Shown here: one piece after another, positions 10,641-20,398 of the stretch | How the letters are laid out: every line of letters starts with the position of its first letter | Position numbering within the stretch: position 1 is the stretch's first letter | From: Prionace glauca | Lineage: Eukaryota; Chordata; Chondrichthyes; Carcharhiniformes; Carcharhinidae | Reading direction: 5' to 3' | Assembly: GCA_037974335.1 (NCBI GenBank) | Contig: CM075760.1 | Coordinates: forward strand, 8,553,432 to 8,617,431 | Length of the DNA stretch: 64,000 nt | The notes under the pieces: generated by a model | The model's database searches: none | What the model was told of the DNA's origin: nothing | Seen by the model: the letters and a program-made list of their open reading frames with translations, nothing else | Made by a program: the position numbers and the translations under genes

Positions 10641-11990
10641 AATCTTTATTCTAGAGAAGATTATCTGACATCCTTCCATCGGCCGGACAACAGGGGACTC
10701 CAAACAATGCCCCCTGACAGGATCTTGAAAGGCAACCAGTTAAAAGGGAGGGGAAGGAGCAACAGGTAATGGGCAATACATGTTAGCCTAGATACATTAA
10801 AAATGTATCCACATCCCATTAAAAATGTCCATGCTCTGCTTTCTACCCAATACCATCGTCGTGCTAATATTTGGCCTCCAACTCCACAATCACTTGACAT
10901 GCCTATTGATCTCATGTTTGATTTACTGATTATTGAATGCATTTTTGGGAATTCAAATTTACTGCCTCCCCTTGATCTATTTTGCGACTTAAACTTACAG
11001 GTATTAATGTGTTTCTCAAAGTGTATTGTTTTTCGTGAAACCTGATGGACCATGCTATGACTTTCGAAGCGCTTTATTAAGACTGCCTCAATAGCAGATT
11101 GCAGCTCTTTTCCGCCGGCTGACGTGAAGCTGAAGAGAAAATAAGCTGTACACTAGCTCTCTGTTTTATCCCTTTCCCTCTCATTTCTTTAAGAGGAGTT
11201 TCAATAACTGTATGAGTAGTTGGCGACAAATATAACGTTGTGCTGGACGGTTGGATGAAGGAGGTTCAGAGCGTTCCGTTGGCCTTTAACAACGATGTGG
11301 ATTAGTTAGATCGACTGTCATGTACCATTTAGCCAATTGTCTGAAAACTACAATGCATTTAAGTGAACTTATGACTTGTAGATTTTAGTAGTCTTGATTC
11401 TGGGTTCCTTTGAAATAGGTAACACAAGAATGACTTTGCATTTCAAACACGTTCCCAAACATTCGAATACACACACAGCAATGGATTCGTTTGCACACTG
11501 AAGTAATACTTTAAGTATTCTCCGGTCGTAGCCTGATGGCAAAAATTCATAGAGTCAGACCATGTCATTGTGAATTCTATTGGTGGGTTATGCAGTTCCT
11601 CAGCCGAGTGTGAAGTGTAATTCTATGGTGATGCTTTTATATCGGAAGTATCCGATATAATTATGATGAAGGGAACTTCAATGGAAAGTAAGACAGGTAG
11701 TAGCACATCTTGCATTTAGAATTTCTGCATCTCTAGTATCTCGAAGGGAATGGCAAAAATAAATTTTGCATCGGTTTATCACATTATGTGTAAAAAAGAG
11801 AATTAAACAATCCTCTATTTTGTCCATCATCCAACTTCATTTAGGTGTTGAGATATCGTCATGTCTTTGTTACCCCTGGATCCGCCTATTCAAGTTTTAT
11901 ATTCCACATTCCACACTGCATTAACTTCAGTTGGTCCAAACTATAATATCCAGAACTTCACTCCCTCCGTGTCTGGCTGATACAGGAGGT
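10641..11990. other. No recognised feature
   Basis: Apparently unique sequence between V and D. It contains a perfect 9-bp stem with a 4-nt loop at 11638-11659. No RSS pair or exon found. Confidence 0.4.
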
Positions 11991-11999
11991 GCCATAGTG

Positions 12000-12160
12000 T
12001 TACGGTCAGGTTGCTGTATTAGCCATTAGCCAGAGGCACGGATCTCTGCACGTGGGTTCAAATCTCATCATGGCTAGTTACTTGAATTGCAATTCAAGTC
12101 TTAAACTTGGGAGGGAAGGTTTTATATTCAGTAATGTTCACTATGAATCTGGTTCAATTG
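12000..12160 (+). mobile_element. tRNA-derived SINE, second family
   Basis: B-box-like GTGGGTTCAAATCTCATCAT preceded by a degenerate A-box region, then GGCTAGTTACTTGAATTG. Short and old. Confidence 0.55.
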
Positions 12161-12244
12161 TTTCTTTTAACGTTATCTCCCAACTTTCCGTGGACTGACT
12201 GTAAATCAGAGTAATGGACAGACGTCTGAAATGACTGAACAACC

Positions 12245-12690
12245 CGATTTATTTGATTTAATTTGCTTCATTATTGTCACACATATTTGTACACAGTGAA
12301 AAGTACTGTTTCTTGCATCTTATGTAGACAAAGAATATTGATCATAGAGAAGGAAACCAGGCATTGCAGAATGTATGGTTACAGTCATAGTTGGGGTGTA
12401 AAGAAAGTTCAACTTAGTGCGAGGGAAGTCTATTCAAAAGTCTGATGGTAACAGGAAAGAAGCTGTTCTTGAGTCGGTTGGTATGTGTCCTCAAACTTTT
12501 GTATTTTTTTCCCGACGAAAGAAATTGGAAGCGAATACATCCGGGGTGTGTGTGGGTTCCTTGATCATCCTGACTGCTTTTTCGAGGCAGCGGGAAATGT
12601 TGACTGTTTCAATGGATGGGAGGCTGGTTTGGTTGACCGACTGGGCTTCGTTCACGGCCCTTTGTAGTTCGAATCCATTCACTTCAGGGC
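12245..12690 (+). repeat. Dispersed repeat of uncertain class
   Basis: Blocks such as ACAGTGAAAAGTACTGTTTC, GAAGCTGTTCTTGAGTCGGT and GATGGGAGGCTGGTTTGG are a pattern I recognise from repeated fish and shark DNA. I cannot place it in a transposon class. The + strand is partly open (KEAVLESVGMCPQTFVFF), possibly an old coding region of an element. Confidence 0.5.
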
Positions 12691-13238
12691 AATTGGGGAT
12701 GTCAGTGACAAAGTCATTCCATGACATACGAAGTAAAAACAAAACCATATTGGCTTCTGGGTAAACATCAGGATTCCCGTCATTCTCATCAAATCCCTCG
12801 ACACTTGCTCTTCTAACCATCTTTGTAAATCTTCTCCACCCTGTGTGCCTTTCAGTCTGTTGTTGCTCCAGTTTTGGTCTTTTGAAAGTGCCCCTAATTC
12901 CTTTGGCCTCTCAATCCGCGAGCGTGCCTTCAAAAGCCTTGTTCCTGAGTTGGAGAATTCTCGACGTTAATCATTCACCGCTGCCCCCATCACTCACTCT
13001 GTTTACCTACCTCCATTCCTTTAACAATGTTCCTGAAAACTTACCTCACCCTTAGAACATCGTGCTGGTCATCTAACCCCAAAGCTGTTCTGTGGATTTT
13101 TTTTTTAGCCAGTGCTCGTGTGAAATCCTATGACCGTTATACTCGGGTTTTAAAGGAGTAGCTGCACTTATCAGTAAGATTCTGCTCTAGCAGGTGACGT
13201 TATGCATCTGACAGCAGCAGCGGCAACAGCTGTTGATG
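12691..13238. other. No recognised feature upstream of D
   Basis: No exon or repeat that I can support; directly precedes the D segment RSS. Confidence 0.4.
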
Positions 13239-13266
13239 AGTTTTTGTGCTGGCATGTATCACTGTG
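13239..13266 (+). other. 5' RSS of TRD D segment, 12-bp spacer
   Basis: Nonamer AGTTTTTGT (13239-13247, one change from GGTTTTTGT), spacer of exactly 12 bp (13248-13259) and consensus heptamer CACTGTG (13260-13266). The orientation is right for joining an upstream V with a 23-RSS. Confidence 0.93.
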
Positions 13267-13282
13267 GGGAATATAGCTGGGA
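13267..13282 (+). CDS. TRD D (diversity) segment
   Basis: A 16-bp coding core GGGAATATAGCTGGGA between two recombination signals. The + strand frames read GNIAG, GI(Y)SW-like or EYSW, with no stop in two of three frames. The 12-RSS on the left and 23-RSS on the right are the standard D-delta arrangement, so the D can join V (23) on one side and J (12) on the other, or join another D. It lies 8.6 kb downstream of the nearest V and 0.25 kb upstream of the first J. It is too short to be found as an ORF and rests entirely on the flanking signals. I found no second D, but a degenerate one could be missed. Confidence 0.92.
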
Positions 13283-13321
13283 CACAGTAGTTGAACCTGC
13301 TTTAACGCCCGTACAAAAACC
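13283..13321 (+). other. 3' RSS of TRD D segment, 23-bp spacer
   Basis: Heptamer CACAGTA (13283-13289, one change at the last base), spacer of exactly 23 bp (13290-13312), nonamer ACAAAAACC (13313-13321), identical to the nonamer of the V segment at 4.6 kb. Confidence 0.93.
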
Positions 13322-13529
13322 CCCCAGCTTCACAGGAGTGCACCAATCTCTCTCAATAGCACCCGCCTCAGCCCACTTCCCGCCACTGACCCTCATCCCC
13401 ACCGTGTTGCTGACCGAGTTTATCTTATTACTGGTCTGACCCAGTCCTAATCAAATCAGTCAGACACACGACAGAGCGAAAGAGTGTTGAATGGGGCCCC
13501 AATGGATCGTGTTATGAGATCAAACCGTG

Positions 13530-13591
13530 TGCAACATATGAAGAGGCTTAGCTCATCTTTGGCAACGGGACCAGGCTGATTGTGGAACCGA
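13530..13591 (+). pseudogene. J segment J1, weak RSS and stop at its start
   Basis: Reads LIFGNGTRLIVEP and ends at a consensus A|GTAAGT donor, phase 1, matching the constant exon. The FGxGT bulge motif is intact. An in-frame TAG sits two codons before LIF. The expected RSS position has AACCGTG with a 12-bp spacer and no recognisable nonamer, so recombination is doubtful. The stop lies near the 5' edge and could be trimmed during joining, but the decayed signal suggests a pseudogene. Confidence 0.8.
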
Positions 13592-13944
13592 GTAAGTAAC
13601 TAATACTGGATAATGATTTCTCATCATGTTATTTTGCCCCTTGTGCCTTAATTGAAACGTACAATTATTTGAATGATCACTGTTGTATAATGGATGAATG
13701 GGGATCTTTCGGAATTGGAAGCGTAGCTTGACTGGGCATTGAAAGTTTCTGAAGTACTTTCTTTAAACATTTAACTAACCTCTATCGTGGGAACACAACT
13801 GTGTTGCCAACAGAGAGATATGTCAATGACCTGGCTGTGTGTCGTACAATTAAGTGATATCTCGATAGACAGCTAGAAGAGACTCACCCCGACAGAGTCA
13901 TAGAGTCTTTGAAGGAGACAGTACTGGAAAAAGCCTTTCTGCGT
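13592..13944. other. No recognised feature after J1
   Basis: The flank after the donor resembles the flank after the J at 17.3 kb (a shared ATGATTTCT block), which supports common descent of the two Js. Confidence 0.4.
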
Positions 13945-14305
13945 AATGAGAAGCATAGATAGAGAAGACAGGAAGAAACTTTTCCCTTTACTTGAGAGGG
14001 CAGGGCATAGATTTCAGGTAGGGGCAGGAGATTTAGGGGGTTGTGAAGAAAACATTTTGACCCAAAGGGTGATGGGAGTCTGGAACTCAGTGCCTGAAAT
14101 GGTGATGGAGGCCGAGAACCTCAAAACATTTAAGAAATATTTAGATATGCATTTGTGATGTCATATCATACACGGCAAAGGGCCAAGTGCTGGAAAATGG
14201 GATTAGAACAGTTATTTGATTTGCCTTTGAGCGGCGGAGACATGATAGGCCGAAAAGTCTTTTCTGTGCAGTGGATTTCTCTGACTTTATGAATCTTTGC
14301 CCTGA
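13945..14305 (+). mobile_element. LINE 3' tail fragment
   Basis: Blocks KKLFPLLERAGHRFQVGAGDLGG and LTQRVMGVWNSVPEMV (from translation) are the C-terminal tail of CR1-type ORF2, followed by the GGGCCAAGTGCTGG... 3' tail. Confidence 0.8.
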
Positions 14306-14697
14306 GACTATGATCAAAGAATATCAATTCAATGTGCAAATGAATCCGTTATTGTGTATGAATTCTAGTAGTAGAGAAGCTGTCTGAAATCCAAAGTCAT
14401 GTTTGTGTTACTTATTTCAATGAAATTCAGAGTCAGGACTACAATAGTCTATGCAGCCTTCTGGCATCAAAATCACAGTTCTAAGTTATGCTTATAAAGG
14501 TGGGGTGAGTTGGAATTGGGGGGAAGGGATGGGTTGAGGCTTAATGCTGTAGATTTCCTTTAGTTGCAATTCTTAACAAAATCCCAAGAGCAGCATTTTT
14601 GTATGGATTTGAAAATTTCGTTCAAAATTGGGCCAGAGAATTCTTTACACGTGTTGTCTTGCTTTAATGTGTACATTGAGATTGGCATCGATTACGG

Positions 14698-15014
14698 ATG
14701 GCGCGGTGGGACAGTGGTTAGCATTGCCGCCTCATAGCTCCAGTTTCGATTCCCGGCTGGGTCACTGTCTGCGTGGAGTTTGCACGTTGTCCCCGTGTCT
14801 GCGCGGGTTTCCTCCCGATTCTTTGGTTCCTCCCACAGTCCAAAGATGCGTTAGGTTGATTGGTCATGCTGAATTGCCCATTAGTGTCAGGGACTGTCTA
14901 GGTTAGGGGGATTAGTGGGGTAAATTTGTGGGGCTAGGACCTGGGATGGGATTGTTGTTGGTGCAGACTCGATGGGCCGAATGGCCTCTCCTACACTGTA
15001 GGGATTCTATATGA
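14698..15014 (+). mobile_element. HE1-type SINE, near complete
   Basis: tRNA-like head GGCGCGGTGGGACAGTGGTT with A and B boxes (CCAGTTTCGATTCCCGGCTG), the CCTCCC.ACAGTCCAAAGATG body and the tail GATGGGCCGAATGGCCTCTC. One of the better-kept SINE copies here. Confidence 0.9.
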
Positions 15015-15478
15015 TCGATGAATTTGAGGAGATTCATTTTGCACTCAGAAGTTTTTGGCCTCATTGCAAAAGTGGGAAGAGAATTTGGCATTGTGACAAA
15101 CGAACCTGATGAATTATACAGTGTTGAAGGAATATGTCCTTTTCCACTTGCACATAAAGAAGTTCCTCACAAAACTAAGTATCTCAGAAGTACCAAGGGT
15201 TACCAGTCAACTACTGATACCACAATGCTTCAAAGAATAATAATTCAACTTCTTTAAAAGAAAAAGAAAACAATATTTCCTCATGCCAGACTGATTCCCA
15301 GGGTAGCAGGATTAGTAGCTCTGTTTCACACGTGCTGCCAGACGTGCACAGTTGATCCAGAATTGTCTCTTTCTAATTTGCTATTTAATCCGTTGCACCT
15401 TTTTTGAGGGCAGATAGGTCATAAAATTATGCGAAGTGAACATCTACTTTCCATGATTTGAAATAGCTAAAGTCTCTG

Positions 15479-15504
15479 TGGCCCGCTCAGTGGAGCGGGC
15501 CACA
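15479..15504. other. Perfect 11-bp hairpin next to J2
   Basis: GTGGCCCGCTC and GAGCGGGCCAC are exact reverse complements around a 4-nt loop, about 20 bp upstream of the decayed heptamer of J2. Unusually GC-rich for its AT-rich surroundings. Function unknown. Confidence 0.7.
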
Positions 15505-15531
15505 GTCACTGCTTGGGCAATAGTCCCTGTC

Positions 15532-15594
15532 TGTATTTTGATAATATTAACAAACTGATATTCGGCAGCGGCACCCAACTGCAGGTTGTGCCAA
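15532..15594 (+). CDS. J segment J2, good coding part, decayed RSS
   Basis: Reads YFDNINKLIFGSGTQLQVVP and ends at A|GTAAGT, phase 1. The FGSGT motif is intact and the reading is open. The signal in front aligns with that of the J at 26.76 kb (spacer TTGGGCAATAGT against CTGAGCAATTGT), but the heptamer is CCCTGTC and the nonamer is poor, so it may no longer rearrange. Type: VVPS-ending J, like those at 26.76 kb and, in part, 17.95 kb. Whether it is functional is open. Confidence 0.8.
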
Positions 15595-15664
15595 GTAAGT
15601 GCGAATCCACTTTCATTTCCTCTCATTTGATATAGATTTCTACTAGTCAGATTCTTGATTAACA

Positions 15665-15995
15665 AAGGATAAACTGTTATCGGGGGTAGGCAGGAATGTG
15701 GGGTTGAGGTTACAATCAGATCTTACTGTATAGCGGTTGGGCTAGAGTGGCCCAGTGCCTGACTCCGGCTCCCACTTTACACGTTCTGGTGTCGGGTGAA
15801 GGGCCGGTAAAGAGCCAAGGCAGTGCTTGGAATGAAGGACGAGCCATTGCACCAATCAATTAAGCTATTAAGGGCTGAGTATCGAGTTCAGCTCACAGTT
15901 TCAGGGCACTCACTGAATGTTAAAATGGCAGCGCGGGCTTGTAGGGACGAAGGGCCTATTTCCTGTGCTGTGTTTGTTCTTTGTTCTTTGTTTAT
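15665..15995 (+). mobile_element. LINE/SINE tail fragments
   Basis: 15665-15780 (GTTATCGGGGGTAGGCAGGA..) recurs at 16850-16985 and resembles a LINE 3' tail. 15900-15995 has the GTTAAAATGGC..GCGGGCTTG tail of the composite SINE found at 22.1 and 47.9 kb. Confidence 0.6.
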
Positions 15996-16264
15996 TAAGC
16001 CGTGTTATCAACAGCAGTTGAAACATTAGGCATCAGTGATATGACATCGAACTGAAATTCAATTACTAATAGGATAGAAAATGTCAATTTAGCAGGTTGA
16101 GTCAAATGCCCACTGAATTGAGTAATTGTCTACATATATTTCATTTTTAAGTTTGACTTTATTAAAATAATAATCTTGCTTAAACTATACAAGGTACGAT
16201 TTTGACCACGTCTGGAAACCTATACTGGCATTGGAGGTAGTTCAGGGAAGGCTTTGATCCCAGT

Positions 16265-16690
16265 TATAGATATTTTTTTAGGAGTGGTTGAGTAGGTTGG
16301 GCCTATACTTAATGGAGTTTAGAAGAGTGAGAGGTGATCTTGTTGAGCCTTATTGGATTCTCAGGGGACATGACAAGGTTAGATACTGAGAAGTTATTAT
16401 TTCTTGTGGGAGAGTCTAGGACCAGAGGTCCTAATCCCAAAGTACGGGGGTGCCCATTTAGATGATGAAGATTTTCTTCTTTCAGCCAGCAGTGAATCTG
16501 CGCACTCATTTACCACAGAGAACTGTTTTGGTTGAATGTTCACATTTTTAACCCACAAGGCAATCGAGGATTATGAGGATTCAACAGGAAAGAAGTTTTC
16601 AGAATTATCACATCAGATAATTCATGATCTCATTGAATGACCGATGGGCCAAATAGCCTCCTTCTGTCTCGTCGTCTTATGGTCTCCGGT
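16265..16690 (+). mobile_element. LINE 3' tail fragment
   Basis: TTGAGTAGGTTGGGCCTATA, GAGGTGATCTTGTTGAG, GGGAGAGTCTAGGACCAGAG and CCGATGGGCCAAATAGCCTC are standard blocks of an L2/CR1-type tail. Decayed. Confidence 0.8.
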
Positions 16691-16849
16691 CTTTGTTAAA
16701 GTGCTGGATGCATGCTTGAAATAAGGCCTCAAAGTGAAGTGTTGGTCAACGATTATCAATAACAGTTTGATGTTTTGAACCAGGCGTTATAGTTCAAATT
16801 AAAGGTGGCCCCTTTAAAGACAGACATGAGGAAGACTTTTTCTCTAAAG

Positions 16850-16985
16850 GGATAAACAGTTATCGGGGGTAGGCAGGAATGTGGGGGTGAGGTTACAATC
16901 AAATCAGTCATGATCTTACTGAATAGCGGTTGAGCTGGAGCAGCTTAGTGCCTGAATCCTGTCCCACTTTGCACGTTCGTATGTT
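16850..16985 (+). mobile_element. LINE tail piece, sister of 15665-15780
   Basis: Same order of blocks (GATAAAC.GTTATCGGGGG, ATCTTACTG.ATAGCGGTTG, CCCACTTT.CACGTTC). The two pieces lie after J2 and before J3, so they may mark the edges of a block duplication rather than two insertions. Confidence 0.6.
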
Positions 16986-17230
16986 GATGTCAAACTATTC
17001 TCCTCGGATTTATGTCTCCTGGGTGTTCACAGAAAAACACTGGAAAATGTGAAACACAGTCAACTTGTTACCCAAATATCGTTCCCTGAAATATTCAAAA
17101 AATAGTGGGAACTAAGTATGAGGGAGAGGGAGGGAAAGGTCATATTTGGTTCAGGAGAGAAGCTAATTAAAACAAGTGACACGAACTCAAAGTGAATGTG
17201 AGCGAGCCCTGTGTTCATATGGCTGGGTCT

Positions 17231-17258
17231 ATATTTTGTAGTAGCTGTTACCACTGTG
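17231..17258 (+). other. RSS of J3, 12-bp spacer
   Basis: Nonamer ATATTTTGT, 12-bp spacer (17240-17251) and consensus heptamer CACTGTG (17252-17258) directly abut the J coding part. Confidence 0.88.
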
Positions 17259-17318
17259 CTTATTACCGAACTGAGAAGCTTATCTTTGGCAAAGGGACCA
17301 AACTCATTGTGGAACCCA
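17259..17318 (+). CDS. J segment J3, appears functional
   Basis: Reads YYRTEKLIFGKGTKLIVEP, with an intact FGxGT motif, no stop and a consensus A|GTAAGT donor in phase 1. It has a consensus heptamer with a correct 12-bp spacer. J codes for the last strand of the V domain and half of CDR3. This is the cleanest J in the window together with the one at 27.57 kb. Type: EPS-ending J, like J1 and J9. Splicing onto the exon at 34825 restores a codon and keeps the frame. Confidence 0.92.
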
Positions 17319-17922
17319 GTAAGTCCTCAACTATTTTCCATCATGATTTCTTTACATTAGAGTGACAATCAATATTTACAGTTCGAAACATAGTTGTGTT
17401 TTCCTGGAAATCAGTATAAGCTTAACGGGAGGAGATGTAATATCATTCATAACTTGGGGCGTGGTGTAGTGGGCTCGAATCCCTGCCTCTGAGCCAAAAA
17501 CGCCAGACCTGAGTCCCTACCCTAGAACTTGGTGATCGGAGAAGGCGAGAAAACAACGCTGCCAAAGATTGGGAGTGTGAGAGAGAGAGACTCCTGCTCA
17601 GCCACGCTTGATGTGTAGTTCGGCTCTCAGCGCTTCGCAAAAGTCTAGGGGCATGTTCCAGAAATAGCTATCACTGAAGGCAGAGCAATCCTGCCTAAAT
17701 CCCACTAGGTGCAGGGAGGCCATTTGGCTTCTAATTTGGACTTGGATGTGCATTGCTTTGTAAAACGTTATAAGATGCATTGTTGGTCTCTTGGCGATAG
17801 ACAATTTTTAATGTTTACTATTCGCACACCATGGCAGTTGTAGAGGCTCCCACACACATTAGTGAATATGCTAATCCTTGTTGTGTATATTGGTTGGAAT
17901 CTGAATGAGCTGATGCACTGGT

Positions 17923-17950
17923 AGCTTTCTGCTGATATGAAGTCACTGTG
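17923..17950 (+). other. RSS of J4, 12-bp spacer
   Basis: Consensus heptamer CACTGTG (17944-17950) and 12-bp spacer, but the nonamer AGCTTTCTG is poor. Confidence 0.75.
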
Positions 17951-18020
17951 CCCATTACTATGATGGTACTTATAAACTCACCTTTGGTTGCGGGAACCAA
18001 CTGAATGTTGTGCCAAACAG
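17951..18020 (+). CDS. J segment J4, shifted splice donor
   Basis: Reads HYYDGTYKLTFGCGNQLNVVPN. FGxG is present, with Cys as the variable residue and Asn in place of the usual Thr. The usual A|GT after the CCA codon is absent; the next GT is at 18021, which would make the exon end in phase 2 instead of phase 1. Joined to the constant exon this puts C-delta out of frame, so the segment is likely non-productive unless another donor is used. Confidence 0.78.
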
Positions 18021-18179
18021 GTGCCAGCTGATTTCTCTTTACCCTTCGACGGACATTTCTGCTGCACCAATGTCTGGCGAATGGTGACAAAAAGCAAAAG
18101 TAATGTTTAAAATTAAAAAAAAGAGCTGTTAGATGTGTCGTTAGATGTTTAATAAGAACAAAAGAGATCCAAGGAGAGA

Positions 18180-18400
18180 GTCAGTAAATTCGTAGATGAC
18201 ACACCAATTGGTGGTGTGGTAAATAGCGAGGAGGAAGGCCTTACATTACAGGTCGATATAGAAGGATTGGTCAAATGGATAGAGCAGTGTAAACTGAAAT
18301 TTAACTCTAAAAAGTTTACTGTGATGTATTTTAAGAGGACTAACAGGGCAAGGGAATATACAGAAGTTAATGAAAACTACATGGAAGGAAAGTCAAACTG
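18180..18400 (+). mobile_element. LINE RT fragment (other CR1/L2 lineage)
   Basis: Reads GGVVNSEEEGLTLQVDIEG then KFNSKKFTVMYFKRTNRARE, the region after the FADD motif of a CR1/L2-type RT. Its bases 18303-18363 reappear exactly inside the insertion at 19179-19239. Confidence 0.8.
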
Positions 18401-18448
18401 CTAGCTATGTCTTGCACTTCTTTGATATAGAGAGACAGCAAATAAAGG

Positions 18449-19173
18449 GTGAGAAGGGAAAGGATAGGACCTATAAAAGGTGAAGGGGGAAAGGTCTGTG
18501 TAGAACCAGAAGAAATGGCGGAGGTGCTTAATGAGTACTTTGCCTCAGTATTCACAGTGGAAGCTGATTTGGGAGATCTTGCTATGGACTTGCAGCAGGT
18601 GGAAAAGATTGAGTACGTGGACATTAAGGAGGAGGGTGTGTTAGAACTTTTGAATTCTATCAAGGTAGATAAGTCGCCGGGACAAGATGGGATGTACCCC
18701 AGGATACTGTGGGAGGCCAGGGAAATGATTGCAGAGCCCTTGGCGATGATCTTTGCGCCGTCAATGGAGACGGGAGAGGTTCCGGAAGATTGGAGGATTG
18801 CGGATGTAGTCCCTATTTTCAAGAAAGGGAACAGAGATAGCCCGGGAAATTACCGCCCGGTGAGTCTGACCTCAGTGGTTGGTAAGCTGATGGAGAGGCT
18901 TCTGAGGGACAAGATTTACGAGCATTTGGAGATGTTTGACGTGATCAGGAATAGTCAGCATGGATTTGTCAAGGGCAGGTCGTGCCTTACGAGCCTAGTT
19001 GAGTTCTTCGATAATGTGACTGAACACATTGACGAAGGAAGTGCCGTGGACGTAGTGTACATGGACTTCAGCAAGGCTTTTGATAAGGTCCCCCATGCAA
19101 GACTTCTTGAGAATGTGAGAGGGCATGGGATCCAAGGGCCTTTGGCCATGTGGATCCAGAACTGGCTTGCCTG
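18449..19173 (+). CDS. LINE ORF2, RT fingers and palm (5' part)
   Basis: Non-LTR retrotransposon reverse transcriptase. Visible blocks: [76 protein letters not shown] and [19 protein letters not shown] (catalytic Asp in YMDFSKAFD). It is interrupted at the TTGCCTGCAG duplication; the same frame resumes after the insertion. Closest to vertebrate CR1. It copies its own RNA at a nicked target; no host role is implied. The start at 18449 is only the first ATG after truncation, not the true ORF2 start. Confidence 0.9.
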
Positions 19174-19176
19174 CAG

Positions 19177-19424
19177 TAAACTCTAAAAAGTTTACTGTGA
19201 TGTATTTTAAGAGGACTAACAGGGCAAGGGAATATACAGCAGGTTAGGTGTAAGGATTCGCATTCTAATCAGCAACTGTCTGTGCTTAATATGCTCTGTC
19301 TGTCTGAGGTCAGAACTCTCCATTCACCTGACGAAGAGGGTAACCTCGAAAGCTTGCTCGCTTGTGAGAATATTATCAAATAAATCGGTTGGACTAAAAC
19401 CTGGTGTTGTCAGACTTTTTACTG
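19177..19424 (+). mobile_element. Chimeric Penelope-like insertion inside the LINE
   Basis: A 248-bp insertion flanked by the 10-bp repeats TTGCCTGCAG (19167-19176 and 19425-19434). Its first 61 bp (19179-19239) are identical to 18303-18363 upstream; the rest (from 19240) is the 3' end of the Penelope-like repeat that also forms the 6.2-6.6 kb foldback. The insertion plus one duplicated site is 258 bp, a multiple of three, but it brings a stop. Confidence 0.88.
19323..19368 (+). ncRNA. Hammerhead-ribozyme motif with consensus core
   Basis: Stem I strand TTCAC, core CTGACGA (19328-19334), stem II GAGG/CCTC closed by a GNRA-type GTAA loop, GAAA (19348-19351), a short stem III GC..GC with a 6-nt loop, the TT at the expected cleavage position and stem I partner GTGAG (19364-19368). 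All invariant core bases of a type I hammerhead are present. This is the best copy in the window. Folding was done by eye only. Confidence 0.72.
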
Positions 19425-19434
19425 TTGCCTGCAG

Positions 19435-20398
19435 AAGGCAGAGAGTGGTTGTGGATGGGTCTTTTTCGGAATGGAGGTCAGTCACCAGTGGGGTGCCCCA
19501 GGGATCTGTTCTGGGACCCTTGCTGTTTGTCATTTTCATAAATGACCTGGATGAGGAAGTGGACGGATGGGTTAGCAAGTTCGCTGATGACACGAAGGTC
19601 GGCGGTGTTGTGGATGGTCTGGAAGGATGTCAAAAGTTGCAGCAGGACATAGATAGGATGCAGGAATGGGCGGAGAAGTGGCAGATGGACTTCAACGTGG
19701 ATAAATGTGTAATCGTCCATTTCGGCAGAACCAACGGGATGAACGAGTACACTATTAAGGGCAGGGGTCTTAGTAGCGTTGAAGAGCAGAAGGATCTCGG
19801 GGTCCGGGTTCACAGGACTCTTAAATCGGCCTCGCAGGTGGAGGAGGTGGTCAAGAAGGCGTATGGTGTACTGGCCTTCATTAATCGAGGGATTGAGTTT
19901 AGGAGTCGGGAGGTAATGCTGCAACTTTACAGGACCCTCGTCAGGCCTCATTTGGAGTACTGTGCGCAGTTCTGGTCGCCTCACTATAGAAAAGACGTAG
20001 AAGCTATTGAAAGGGTGCAGAGGAGATTTACAAGGATGTTGCCTGGACTGGGAGGCATGCCTTATGAAGATAGGTTGAGGGAGCTGGGACTCTTTTCCCT
20101 GGAGAGGCGAAGGTTGAGAGGCGACCTGATAGAAGTTTATAAAATGTTGAGAGGAATAGATAGGGTGGACTCTCAGAGGCTATTTCCCCGGGTTGAAATG
20201 GTCGCTACGAGAGGACACAGATTTAAGGTGCGGGGAGGGAAGTACAGAGGTGATGTTAGGGGTAAGTTTTTCACTCAGAGGGTGGTGAGTGAATGGAATC
20301 GGCTGCCGTCGTCGGTGGTGGAGGCGAACTCGCTGGGGTCTTTTAAAAGACTTCTGGATGAGTATATGGGGTTTAATGGGATTGGGGGTTATAGATAG
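19435..20398 (+). CDS. LINE ORF2, RT palm to C-terminus (3' part)
   Basis: Continues the frame of 18449-19173. Blocks: [33 protein letters not shown] (catalytic FADD), HLEYCAQFWSPHYRKDVEAI and GKFFTQRVVSEWNRLPSSVV, ending in a normal CR1-type C-terminus before the 3' tail. No stop within this part. Without the insertion the two parts form about 563 codons. Confidence 0.92.

Noticed and set aside
10661-11053. 130-codon minus-strand frame between V and D
   Set aside because: The opposite strand is also open, and no family pattern or splice signals were seen.
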